Positions 1-9,913 of a stretch of DNA of 64,000 nt are shown here, in pieces (the stretch's first letter is position 1; the number at the start of each line of letters is the position of its first letter). The notes below the pieces were generated by a model. That model did not search any database, was not told the DNA's origin, and saw only the letters and a program-made list of their open reading frames with translations. Made by a program: the position numbers and the translations under genes. The stretch lies in contig NC_073358.2 of NCBI RefSeq assembly GCF_027580225.2, positions 45,113,501 through 45,177,500 of the forward strand, given 5' to 3'. This DNA comes from Misgurnus anguillicaudatus (lineage: Eukaryota; Chordata; Actinopteri; Cypriniformes; Cobitidae).

Positions 1-57
1 AGCGTAGCTACGGCGTAGAGCTTACACAATACACACAACTATAAATTGGGCTTTAGA

Positions 58-131
58 AACACGTTTGGAACAACTTGAGGGTACGTAAAAGATGACAGAA
101 TTTGCATTTTATTATAAACTATCCCTTTAAT
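58..131. mobile_element. Angel-like MITE, right end only
   Basis: The segment runs from tttggaacaacttgaggg through gatgacagaattt to ctatccctttaa. This is the terminal inverted repeat of the abundant cyprinid TTAAAGGG MITE family. A complete copy with the same end lies at 10941..11233. The left half is missing. Confidence 0.7.
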
Positions 132-305
132 TTCTGGTAAAAAATTATTCAAGTTGTGAGAGACGGCAGTAGCGCAACTAAATGATACAAGATTAAAATT
201 TGGTATCCTAAATAAGTCTGTCTGTAATGGTATGCTTGAATAGAGCTAACAATTATTTTTGACTATACACTTTTAATGAAATATCGACACTTGTAACGTT
301 TCTGT

Positions 306-345
306 AGCTCAACTAGTAGAGCGTTAGGAGCACAAATGGTTACAT
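306..345 (+). mobile_element. tRNA-derived SINE head, truncated
   Basis: tgtagctcaactagtagagc is the A-box region of the cyprinid tRNA-related SINE seen elsewhere here (35054..35104, 11767..11836). Only about 40 bp remain. It ends some 30 bp from the splice donor of the znrf3 exon. Confidence 0.6.
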
Positions 346-376
346 CACTGATGTTATTGACTTTCCCATCACCCAC

Positions 377-451
377 CTGGTCGATGGCATCTGGATTCTC
401 TGAGACGTCAAAGATGACAGCTGTGGCTCCTCTCTGAACGGCTCTCTTTGC
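377..451 (-). CDS. znrf3: Internal coding exon of znrf3 (extracellular PA domain)
   Basis: ZNRF3 is a single-pass membrane RING E3 ligase that ubiquitinates Frizzled and LRP6 for degradation. R-spondins with LGR4/5/6 clear it from the surface, so it is a Wnt feedback inhibitor. This exon is 75 nt and gives 25 residues, beginning AKRAVQRG and ending ENPDAIDQ, with the core ATAVIFDVS. From memory of the family it matches vertebrate ZNRF3 at all but about one position; RNF43 is clearly more divergent here. The segment lies in the extracellular protease-associated domain, which contacts R-spondin. On the minus strand the acceptor reads ttgtcttgcag before GCA, and the donor is CAG followed by gtgggt. 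Both boundaries fall between codons (phase 0/0). The reading frame runs on into the intron on both sides, so the exon limits come from splice sites plus homology. Neighbouring exons are not visible: the next lies below position 1, the previous probably beyond 64000. Confidence 0.92.
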
Positions 452-1279
452 CTGCAAGACAAACGACAAAGTTAAAAATTAATTTAATTTGACTTGAGGT
501 AAACACTGGCTATGCGATGTTTAAAATGAACAAAACATAGTAATCACAGCAGTTATGGGAAAGACAACAAATCATAAAACAAGAAACCGTGAGACCGCAG
601 ACTAGAAATGCCTTAAACGTGGGCCGATCAGCGGGGAGCGACATTGTGTTCCACATCAAAGCATTTCTTAAATTAAAAGATCCAGATTTATTTGAAAGCA
701 GGCTGTTTTTAAAGGCAGACCGCTCCTTCCTTGAGGCCTAAGTAAATATTTCCACATCATGTTAAACATCACATCTCACTCCCAACCAACAGAGGTCGCT
801 GTAAGACTTCAGCTGGACAGAGCTCACGTGTGTCAGCGTGCACTGCTCTTGTTTTTCTTGCGCCTAATTGCTTCATTTGTTTGTTTGTTTTAATAAACGA
901 TCAAGTATATTGTAAGCCAAAATTGCATTTTGCTTACACGGTGACGGCTGGGTCTGTTCCAGCTCCACTCATGCACAAGAGGACAGACCGAAACCAACAA
1001 GGAAAATAAAAAAGATCAAAGCCACAATGCACTGTGCTATAACTGTTATCAGAGAAGCAAAGAGATGGCAATGCTCCAAACCCAAGGCATTCTGGGTACT
1101 ATGAGATACAAGGTCTTTCCACATGGCCTGTGTGCTTATGCAGTGACTGTGACTGCCCAACAACAATGCATGTTGCATTGAATTTTAAGCTAAATCCTTT
1201 TGTTTTGATGTTTTAATGGGTTCAAATGAGTTCAGAATTTAAGTAGGTATATTTTATTTATTAAAGTCTTGTAACGCAA
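452..1279. other. Intronic sequence upstream of the exon, nothing recognised
   Basis: This begins with the acceptor tract of the znrf3 exon. I see no conserved reading frame and no transposon ends. A 69-codon minus-strand frame at 969..1178 has no recognisable similarity and no splice context. Confidence 0.5.
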
Positions 1280-1603
1280 GATCCAAAAATCATTAGGATA
1301 TCATGTAAATATCAAGTTCCATGAAGAAATTGAGTACGTTTCCTACCCTAAATATAATAAAACTTTTATTTTTGAGTGGATGACAAATTTAAAAGTCCAT
1401 TTTCTCAATATTTAGATTTTTGCATCCTCAGATTCCAGATTTTCAAATAGTTGCATCTCGGCCAAATATTGTCATATCCTAACAAATCATACATCAATGG
1501 AAAGTTTATTTATTAGTTTAGTTAGATTTGTATAAAATATGTATAAATCTCAATTTAAAAAAATTTACCCTTAAGACTGGTTTTGTGGTCCAGGGTCACA
1601 TAT
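1280..1603. mobile_element. MITE fragment with the end ctggttttgtggtccagggt
   Basis: The end ggttttgtggtccagggtcacatat and the internal text (aaaatcattaggatat, agattccagattttcaaata, atctcggccaaatattgtc) match a very abundant cyprinid MITE with ATATGTGACCCTGGACCAC inverted termini. The opposite terminus is missing, so this is a truncated copy. Confidence 0.7.
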
Positions 1604-1641
1604 GTCCTCTGATGATGAGACAACCCATGAACAAACCATGA

Positions 1642-2010
1642 GGAATACATTTGTTACAGTATTTATTAATCTTTGTTAAGGTTAGTTAATAAAAATAAAG
1701 CTTTTAATTGTTTGTTCATGTTAGTTCACAGTGCATTAACGTTAACAAGATTTTAATAAACTATTAGTAATTGTTGAAATTAACACTAGCAAAGTTTAAT
1801 AAATGCTGTATAAGTGCAGTTCATTATTAGTGTATTGTTATGTGAGTTATGTGTTATGTGTGGACCCCAGGAAGAGTAGCGGATGCATCTGTTGCATCAG
1901 CTAATGGGGATCCTAATATAATAAAATAAATAAAATAAATAAATAAATAAATAAATTAGTTTATGTTATCTAATGTAGTTAACTAATGAACCTTCTTGTA
2001 AAGTGTTACC
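1642..2010. mobile_element. MITE of the TGTTAGTTCATGTTAGTTAA family, interrupted
   Basis: The segment has the low-complexity TTAGTTAA / TTAACATTAGTTAATG composition and the end cttgtaaagtgttacc typical of an abundant zebrafish-type repeat. A non-LTR tail at about 1850..1957 interrupts it. A second copy lies at 47236..47465. Confidence 0.65.
1850..1957 (+). mobile_element. LINE 3' tail inserted in the MITE
   Basis: gtggaccccaggaagagtag, then gctaatggggatcctaat and an (AAATA/AAAT)n tail. This is a familiar fish non-LTR retrotransposon 3' end, and it is severely 5'-truncated. The exact clade is not resolvable from about 110 bp. Confidence 0.6.
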
Positions 2011-2030
2011 AATAAAACTTTATAAACATT

Positions 2031-2300
2031 AAAGCTACGTTTACACGAAAACAATCTGAAAAGAAAAACGCAAAAGTGGCAATGCGTTATCACTTTTTAT
2101 TCTGCGTTTATACAAGCGTTTTGAGGGGGAATCTGCGTGCATATGGTGACACAAAAGTGTGTGATATTCAATGCAGTATGCACTCCAGGCGGCTAGGTGG
2201 AGTACGCGACGAGAGCCACCGTGAACAGACGCGTTTTTACCCTTTTGATGGGAACGTGACAGTAGATCTTTTTTTACGTTTTCTCCCTCGAGCGTTATGC
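2031..2300. mobile_element. MITE fragment starting GCTACGTTTACACG
   Basis: Begins aaagctacgtttacacg, with the CGTTTATAC / GCGTTTT composition of the GTTTACACGACAACG family. The matching inverted terminus is not seen, so the right limit is approximate. Confidence 0.5.
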
Positions 2301-2649
2301 ATAATAAAAGCATCTGGACAATTCCATTCAAATGTCAAGTTTTTACCCAACGCTTTTACTCATACTGACATCTTGGATGTAAATATTTGGTGGTTTAAAT
2401 ATCCATGCTCAGTTATTATTTTCCATAGTTAAGTACTAGTGGCAATCAGAATTGTCACATCCATAACGCTGTTTATTCTTCATAAATGTGCATACAAGAA
2501 AAATTAAAATAAATATTATTTGTTCTTTGAAGAACCATCCCTCCATTTGTTCAGTATTATTGCTTCTAGTTTTTGCATTTAATTGTTTCCCAAAAACGTA
2601 TCCATAACGTATGTATATTTTCTAAATCTAAAATAGAAGACATGAGTAT

Positions 2650-2745
2650 AGAGAGAGATCTTTATTTCAGACCCAGGAGGGTCCATATACAGTAAAAATA
2701 CAGAATAACAATACATAAATATACAAAAGCATTCAAATAATACAA
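2650..2745 (-). mobile_element. LINE 3' end, minus strand
   Basis: Read on the minus strand, a stretch of short TGTAT-type words leads into TATGGACCCTCCTGGGTCTG and AAATAAAG. The 'GGACC...GGGTCTGAAATAAA' ending is typical of fish CR1/L2-like LINE 3' ends. It is severely truncated. Confidence 0.5.
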
Positions 2746-3336
2746 TACAAAACAGACCCTTCCACAACATTCATTATCTACTATAGTATAGACATTATAT
2801 AGATATTTTTCTGATGTCTGGACTCTATCATCAGAGGTTTAGGAAAATATAAACGGATGGTTCGATAGATTGTCCGAGAATGCATTTATTACCAAATTAT
2901 TTTGGTTTATTATGTTTTGAGTGCATCCAGAACCCAGGAATTGCCCATGTGCTAAATAAATAAATCTCAAGCAAAAACTATGGTAAATAAAACAACATGT
3001 CTCTATTTCTGACATCACCTGACCACAGTATTTGCAAAAGGAAGCAAAGCTGGTAGAAGTCATTACAATGAAGACCCCTGGGATGCAATCACAGGTCTAA
3101 TAGTTGTGATATCATACATTTGGACTGCGGCATGTACAGGGACTCACAACGCACCGTAGCAATTGAGTAACATCTGTTTCTGAGAGACACATTGTGGAAG
3201 TACTACGTGGTAGCATACTACGCACCGTTTACACTGTACATTGCCTATTAGTAGTATGCAGTACGTAACTTATTTCACGTAGTATGCTACACTGTTGTCA
3301 CATTACATCATGTCTAATAAGTGTCCAGTTACCATG
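2746..3336. other. Unassigned intronic stretch
   Basis: No gene is seen. A short inverted pair, gtagcatacta at 3213..3223 and tagtatgctac at 3281..3291, suggests part of an old MITE. Nothing else is recognised. Confidence 0.4.
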
Positions 3337-4540
3337 AAAAAAGTACAAAAGCTGTTGCCGGGGCGGTACTTTTTCAAAAAGTCCACCTTTGTACACTGAA
3401 AAAACGAACTTTTTGGTGTAGTAATATTTATTAGATTAACTCTCATAATTTCTACATAATAATATTAACATTTGAGAACTAGATTTTCCTAAGTAAAATG
3501 ATGATAAATACACAATTAATTAATGTAAAAAATGAACTGTGTGGGAATAGTAAGTCTTATTAGATATTTTCTTGTATCATTTAACTGTTTTATAGTCACT
3601 GCACATAGTCCTAAAATAATTAAGTATATTTTAATCAAAAACTTTAGCAGATTCAAGTAAAAAATATTCTACTTAAAAATATTAAATCCATTAAACTAAA
3701 AAATCTAAGTAAAATTTACTTAAATTTATTTGCACATGTTGTAAGGAATACCCACAATTACTTGCGCCTGAATATTTTTATTTTTTAAGCTTTATCACAG
3801 AATAAGAACTGATAAGAACTTTAACTACTTAAATATTTGTTAGCAAAATGTCATAAAGGTTTAAGCTCATATTATTGATGTTGTTTTGTTGTAAATAATA
3901 ATTTTGTGAAGTCACCATTCAGGTGATCAGTGTTTCTTTACATGAACCCTGTTCAGAACATTGTATTGTAATTCTCTCCACAGTGCTGAAAATGCATGTC
4001 AGAAACTAAGTTTTTGTGTGCGTTTCTGTTCCGAATCAAGTTTATTCAATGACTGACTTGTTGTCAGTCATGAATTTTGTGTTATAATGCCATTTATAAC
4101 ACTAAAATTAACTAGGTCCTTGGGAATATGTTAAAGAAAATAATAAACAGAAAATACGATTTATTTAATATTATTAGGACAGCAATGCTTCAATTTTCAA
4201 AAAAAAAACCTAATAGACTTTACCTAAACGATTAAAATAAATCTAACTTCTAAATAAAATAATTAAGTAACATTTAATTAATTATTTAACATGTGTTTTA
4301 TCATGCAATTTTAAGTAAATTTGATTTGATTTTAGTAGGTAAGTTAAACTTTAAAAAATCCTCGTAACAATTTTTTAAAGTAAAATTTACTGCTTTTTTA
4401 TAGGTAAATTTTACAAGTTGTTTTTTTCAGTGTACCTAAAGGGTGCATGTTGGTGCATCAATCTGTACCTAAATGGTACAATGACCTTTTCAAAGGATAC
4501 CATGCAAGTGACAGCTTTTGTACCTTCTTTCTGACAGCAT
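3337..4540. mobile_element. Short MITE (ACAAAAGCTGTC / GACAGCTTTTGT), split
   Basis: The outer pieces are 3337..3393 (gtacaaaagctgttgccggg, ggcggtactttttc) and 4433..4540 (gtacctaaatggtac to gtgacagcttttgtacc). Together they form a roughly 165-bp palindromic MITE typical of cyprinids. It was split by the element at 3394..4432. Confidence 0.75.
3394..4432. mobile_element. Tc1/mariner-like non-autonomous element with TA duplication
   Basis: Left end CACTGAAAAAACGAAC, right end GTTGTTTTTTTCAGTG, directly flanked by TA on both sides (3392-3393 and 4433-4434). Removing 3394..4434 rebuilds the uninterrupted host sequence cctttgtacctaaagggt. It is 1039 bp, strongly AT-rich, with internal motifs such as aaatttactt. 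No transposase frame is visible. Confidence 0.75.
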
Positions 4541-6454
4541 GAGGAAAAAAAACGCAATGTAAAATGGCAAATGATGAGTCAAAAGTGTGCTATTCCGAAA
4601 AATAACCGCAACTGTTTATGCCCCTACTGCAGTGTTCATGAGCCCACATCTGTCCAAACGTTCAAAGCATTTCTGAGAAACAATGAGTTTCATCTGCCGG
4701 CGTTTATACCAACTCAGTCATTTCCACCTCTGACAGTTCATTACGATCCCACAAGAAAAGCTCATTTTACTGGAGCTGTTGCGGCCTAATAAATCTGTCC
4801 CACATTGTGTCCCCATCCCACACTTTAACATTCCTCAGCTGTACTCATTAGTAAAATAAGATGCAAAATGACAAAATAACCTCCCGAAAAAGGCCCTTAA
4901 CTTCAAAACACAAATGTGACAGGATAAACATTTTATAAGACGAGTGCCGATTTTGCTTCTGCGTTATTTTATGCCACACAAAAAGCCATAATACATTCAA
5001 TATACAGAATATTATAATATGAAACGTGTAATTTACTTTTAAACGTGAATATGCTCAGTAAATACTGGAATGAGGAGGAAATCTGAGAACCTAAAATAAT
5101 TCATTATACCCAGCATGAGGAAATACTTCAAAAGACTTAAGCCAAGAGGAACTTAATGACTGTTTATGTCTTGTCAACGTTTAGATTCACACTACCGTTT
5201 AGCGGATTGACTGATCCAAAGGAATGCGGAAATAGTCTCTCTCTCTCTCTCTCTCTCTCTCCCTCTCTCTTTCTCTCGCTCTTTCCCTTGTTTGCTCCAC
5301 ATCGATCTACTTGAAACACTTCAGTGGTGTTTCGCCTTCTTTGATGATGGCAATTTTGGTTAAATATTAATAGCGCTTGATAAAAGAGCTTTAGTAGGGA
5401 AATGAGAGTATGGAAGGGGGGGGGGGGTTCGCAAAAGAGGGCGAGCAAGACCAATAAAGAGATCGAAAGAGAGAGAGAGAGAGCACGTGTGGAGGCGCTA
5501 AATCTTCTTTGAACAAGCTGTGCATTGAACAAGCTCTGTAATGTAGAAACATGCCTCTGGATGGAAAAATAAAAAGCTTCATAAGAACCAAAGACCACCA
5601 TGCAACCCCCCACACCCCCTTCAGGTGTCCCACCTTTAGCACAGACCCCGCCTACCAGTCGAACATGTCGACGCCCCTCCCTGCGCCACCCATGTTGTGT
5701 TACAGACAAACTGAAAGAAGCATCTTTAGAAAATATACATAAATGTGCTTTTGGATGCTGCAGATACCACGACTGGGATAAATTAGATAGCAACATTGTG
5801 CATCTTGTGCTTATATTTGGAGACTCTTTAGGTGACATCTCTAGATGGTTTATAAGTCCATTTGTAGTCTCTTAAAGCAATCACCTCTGTATCATCAGGC
5901 CATTTTTAATATTTCAGCAAACTTGCTCGCTCCGCAAACTGCTATAATTAAAGTCATTAAGTCCTCAGAAAGCAAAGCTCTGCCATTACGCTGTAATTTC
6001 AGGTTGCCTTCTGGCCTATGGGTTTCCTCACAGATAAAGGCATACTTTTCTCATTTAGAGTTTACTTAAATGTGGTGAGACTTTTTTTATCACCATTCAT
6101 TTTCTCAGGACGTGCCAAGACGTCACTTAGGCAGGTCAGAAATTCTTGGAGGGAAAAGAGGCAAAAGATATAAAATAAGCATGTAAGTCAGGGAAGACAA
6201 AGCAGGAATGATCGATTTCTCACAATCTGTGGAGATCTGTGCACCTTCAAGTTTAACTGCGTGACTTAGCAGAACCACATCACACAACCATAAATAGATA
6301 AAAAACATTTAGTTCAATTTCTGATGTTGACTTAAAACATGATTTAATTGTTGTTTTTCTACAGACGTTATGTGTGTACATGAGATTTTAAGAAAACCTA
6401 GTCTTTTACACTAGCAGTTAGTAATAGGCAACAGTCACTTGTCAATACATGTCC
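4541..6454. other. Single-copy-looking intronic stretch with microsatellites
   Basis: It contains a (CT)n run at 5239..5283, a poly-G run at about 5416..5428 and a (GA)n run at about 5468..5483. A 224-codon minus-strand open frame at 5164..5838 crosses the (CT)n and poly-G tracts and owes its length to them; I do not call it a gene. No transposon ends are recognised. Confidence 0.45.
5239..5283. repeat. (CT)n microsatellite
   Basis: A nearly pure CT dinucleotide run with a few C and G interruptions. Confidence 0.95.
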
Positions 6455-6506
6455 ATGTATGAATTTGGCAGACGCTTTAAGTGACAAACAGTACAATTAA
6501 GGTATA

Positions 6507-6568
<62 letters not shown>
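6455..6568 (-). mobile_element. tRNA-SINE tail, part 1 of a split copy
   Basis: tttggcagacgctt is the minus-strand form of the shared AAGCGTCTGCCAAA SINE tail. It continues through tagtgtgtg into the (GT)n run. The head of the same SINE lies at 8096..8155, on the other side of the hAT at 6569..8095. Confidence 0.75.
6509..6566. repeat. (GT)n microsatellite, about 29 units
   Basis: A pure GT run that lies inside the split SINE, where the family normally has a short CA-rich segment. Confidence 0.97.
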
Positions 6569-8095
6569 TAGGGCTGTCGCAATGATTAAATAATCGTCTC
6601 ATCGCAATTGTTTGACCTCATTGCGATGATTTCAGATCACCACAATGATTGCATATCTCTCTAAAAACACAAGGGGGAGCTGCAGCGCCTGTATAAACGA
6701 GACAGTATCGGATTACTTTTAAATGTGTGTTATTATGTGTATTAGGGATGCACCGAAATGAAAATTCTTGGCCGAAACCGAAAAAGAGGAAACCAAGGCC
6801 GAAAAACCGAAACCGAAACACCGAAATAAATCATTATGCCAATTATAAGTACAAATGCATTTATGGCTATCACTGTGTACTAACTTTACTAGGGGTGTGT
6901 GACGGATCACAAAACTCACGGTTCGGATCACATTACAGTTTTTGAGGCACAGATCGAATTATTTTTAATATCAGTGAAAAGGGGGTTGAGAAAAACTAAT
7001 AACAAATAAATAAATTTAAAAAAAAAAAATAACGAAATATAGAAATTTATAAAAAATAAAACAAAGACATTTATAAAAAAGAACAAAGTTGCACATTAAT
7101 AAGGGCTAACATTAGGTACAGAAATCAAATTAAATGAGTTATAACACTGTCTTTATTGTATAAATTAAATATATTACTATTTTTACATCTACAGAAGTGA
7201 TTTTCTCTTTGTCTTGGGTTGTTTGATTAACATTAATGACACAGACTTAAGTAGGTTAACTGAGGCTACTGTCTCTTTAAATAAGCAGAGACTGGTTTCT
7301 GACTGTAATCTATACATACACTTAAGACATAAACAAATGTTTTTATTAGAAAAAGAATACTGTGGAGATAATTTTGTTTATATGTGCCCTGTCAATAACA
7401 CAAAGATTTTATGTTCGCTTGTTTGCGTCTCACTCGTGTGTGCACTATTGAGGGGCGCGCGCACACAGAGTCCAAGGGCAAATCCCAAACAGCGCAGCAT
7501 GCAAACGTTACGTTGTTTTTCATTGCTTTATTCGGCAAATGTATGCAATTGGACTACAGTATGAGACACATTTGCGCGACTCTCTCTAAAGTTTACACAC
7601 CAAGAGTTCTGAATCTTTGAAGGGCGTACTCACTGTGATGATCACGTCTGGACCGGACACTTTCAATCGCATGTGCCTCTGTGCGTACAGACAACTGCTC
7701 TCTTTAGCGGCTTTCTTGCGGTTAAATACATCGCATACATGTTGCTTCAGACAAGCACGTGCAGGTCGCGGCTTCTGTTTGCGTCATCATTTCGGCCGTA
7801 TTGTTTCGGTGATAAAAGTCTTTCGGCCGAAAACCGAAAATGCTCTTTTGGGCCATTTTCGGCCGAAAATTTTCGGTGGCCGAATATTCGGTGCATCCCT
7901 AATGTGTATTCTTATTTACTGCCAGGTAAACCTTAAAAAAGATTTAAATAATCACAACAATATGTGAAAATTTCATAAACAAAAAAAAATACGTATGAGA
8001 ATGAAATGTTTAAGCCCTAAAACAGGCAATTAATCGGTATAATCGCCACAATTTATTAGGCAATTAACTGTCAGCCAAATTTTGTGACAAGCCTA
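6569..8095. mobile_element. hAT-type MITE, outer layer, split
   Basis: Left end TAGGGCTGTCGCAATGATTA; right end TTTTGTGACAAGCCTA. The flanks gtgtgtcc (6561..6568) and gtgtgacc (8096..8103) are an 8-bp duplication with one mismatch. Without the nested element it would be about 360 bp. It was inserted into the SINE whose parts are at 6455..6568 and 8096..8155. Confidence 0.8.
6743..7901. mobile_element. Nested hAT non-autonomous element, 1159 bp
   Basis: Termini TAGGGATGCACCGAAA and TTCGGTGCATCCCTA, flanked by perfect 8-bp duplications atgtgtat (6735..6742 and 7902..7909). The subterminal regions are rich in GGCCGAAA / CCGAAAC words in both orientations. No transposase is found. A sister copy lies at 56477..57569. 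Confidence 0.93.
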
Positions 8096-8155
8096 GTGTG
8101 ACCATGGCTTTGCGTGTGCCATGCTAAACCAGTTGAGCTATAAGAACTATAGTAC
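8096..8155 (-). mobile_element. tRNA-SINE head, part 2 of a split copy
   Basis: Read on the minus strand: TATAGCTCAACTGGTTTAGC then ATGGCACACGCAAAGCCATG and GTCAC. This is the A-box half of the SINE; the tail is at 6455..6568. Confidence 0.75.
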
Positions 8156-8679
8156 ATATACACATACACAACATATTTTAAACAAACATGTAATGCTGCG
8201 TTCACACCAGCCGCGTTAGAGGCGTCAAGCCCGAGTGATTTCAATGTTAAGTCAATGTAAAGACGTGTTTTCATGTGCGTGTTGCGGCGCGAATGAGGCG
8301 TTTAGTGCGGCACGTTAGACGCGAATCCTTCTCATGTGGGCTCTAGAACACGTGAATGAAGCACGCATGAAGGATGCGAATTAAGTGTTGCCGCTTAAAC
8401 ACGCGAGTTGAAAAATCTGAACTGTGCTGGAAATCGGCCTGCGTTAAAGGCACACCACGGAACTTTTTGGCCACTAGGGGGCGATAGACATGTATTTTTC
8501 ACGCCTAGCGCCCCTAGAGGCCACAAATGCCGCAGCACTGTCGCAAAGGAACAGAACTGGCAACCTTAAAACTAAACTAAAAACTTAACCTTTACAACGC
8601 TAAACTATCAACATTTTGAGCCATCAGGGAGAAACGCAGTCATGTTACAACTTTCTGATGAGGAACTCGTGGCAGAAGC

Positions 8680-8935
8680 CATTTCTCAATCTGAAGGTTG
8701 CAGCCTCCGGATGTCGTATTTCTAAGCTGCATACGTCATCAAGACTGTCTTATTTCAGAATATTAACAATTATAAAGTTGACTATTATACTTAGTTAATC
8801 GTAAATTGTTGCAGTATGCTTATGACTTGCGAATGTAATGCTCAGTTTACCTTAATAAACCAGGCTTGATGACGTATGCAGCCTGCATATTTGACCTCTG
8901 GAGGCTGCAACCTTCCAATTGAGAAACGACCAGAA
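8680..8935. repeat. Inverted repeat with arms of about 75 bp
   Basis: The left arm contains gaaggttgcagcctcc and gctgcatacgtcatcaag; the right arm carries the reverse complements (cttgatgacgtatgcagc, ggaggctgcaacctt). They are separated by about 100 bp. It is probably a further element inside 8444..9752. Confidence 0.75.
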
Positions 8936-9409
8936 GTATTTCCTTGCCTTTTTCCAAACAAATATTGTTGCATCGTCTCTCTCTCCCTCGTGACCAGGAT
9001 TTTCCGCAATGGCGCTCGTTTTTCCTCTCTTTTGTGTGAAAATTGTCGCTCCAAATCCAAGTAAACCGATGTGTTTAGGTCTGCCGCTTTGTAATACGTC
9101 ACGCGAGTGACAGCGGAACACAGCAAATGAGGAAGAGAGAAATGCTTGAATCTGATTGGTGAATGAATAGGGATTGGTGAATGAATAGGGTTTGGTTTTA
9201 CACTGTGTGAGTTTGAGCAAGTTTGACTGCTATAGCATCCTGGATTTTAATGTAAATACTATAGACAGTAAAAGAAAGAAAAAAGTGAACACGTGAATGC
9301 AGCATCTGAATACAGGGAACTATATGCAGGATAATTGCCGTCATTTATAAAAAAAGATCGCATTTATGTATGAAGATCGTGAGTTTATATAAAAAATTGC
9401 CTTAAAGGG

Positions 9410-9475
9410 GAATGGAACCCGGGTCGCCCGTGTCATTGGTCCGTGACACTAACATGTTGCCACAGAGTCACATAA
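9410..9475 (-). mobile_element. tRNA-like SINE piece
   Basis: On the minus strand it contains CCCGGGTTCCATTCCCC, resembling a B box (GGTTCRANNCC), preceded by tRNA-like text. It is a short remnant of uncertain family. Confidence 0.4.
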
Positions 9476-9913
9476 TAGAAGTTGCTCTCTACACTCCTTA
9501 AGTAGCCCCCAGCAAAATTCACGTTAAAAAAAATTTGTGGAGGAAGTGACGTATGCCGTAAAGCAGTCGAATTTTGTAGTTTTTTTTGTGCTTGGTTACT
9601 ACCCGAAACCCTAAGTTTTAAAATACGAGTAAAAGCGATACAGACCCCGTCAGGCTATGGTAGACATGTCATTCAACCTATTTAAAGTCGATGTACACAA
9701 GGGTCTTGAAAATTTATTATGAAGGTTGAAAAATTACATTGTGTCGCTTTAACCAATCAGGAGCTTGCTCTAGTAGTGACGTGATTACAGGAAGCGAGCG
9801 GAGTCTGAGAATTTCACGAGCAAATGCGAGTAAACTCAAAATGTTAAAGCGTCCAACTACGTGCGAATGACGCGTTTATGCCGCCTCTACCGTGTTTGGT
9901 TTGAATCCAGCAT

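Larger units (their letters stand above)
1..376 (-). other. znrf3 intron downstream of the exon
   Basis: This is intron sequence in the gene's orientation, starting with the gtgggt donor at 371..376. It contains two repeat pieces: the right end of an Angel-like MITE at about 58..131 (ending in ctatccctttaa), and a truncated tRNA-derived SINE head at about 306..345. Confidence 0.75.
8444..9752. mobile_element. Nested MITE with TTAA target duplication
   Basis: Ends TTAAAGGCACACCACGG and, inverted, TTAAAGCGACACAATG. Excising it with one TTAA restores gcctgcgttaaccaatcagg, which reads as continuous host-MITE sequence. TTAA targeting is the piggyBac signature. Inside are inverted arms at about 8680..8755 and 8857..8935, and a tRNA-like segment near 9410..9475. 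Confidence 0.7.
8193..9913. mobile_element. MITE of the TGCTGCGTTCACACCAG family, split
   Basis: The left end atgctgcgttcacaccag with agaggcgtcaag and the right end, on the minus strand ATGCTGGATTCAAACC with AGAGGCGGCATAAACGCG, are inverted termini. The outer pieces are about 8193..8443 and 9753..9913. The middle is the nested element at 8444..9752. Confidence 0.7.

Noticed and set aside
5164..5838. 224-codon minus-strand open frame, the longest in the window
   Set aside because: It runs through (CT)n, poly-G and (GA)n tracts, giving Arg-Glu and Leu-Ser repeats. It has no recognisable domain and no splice or start context.
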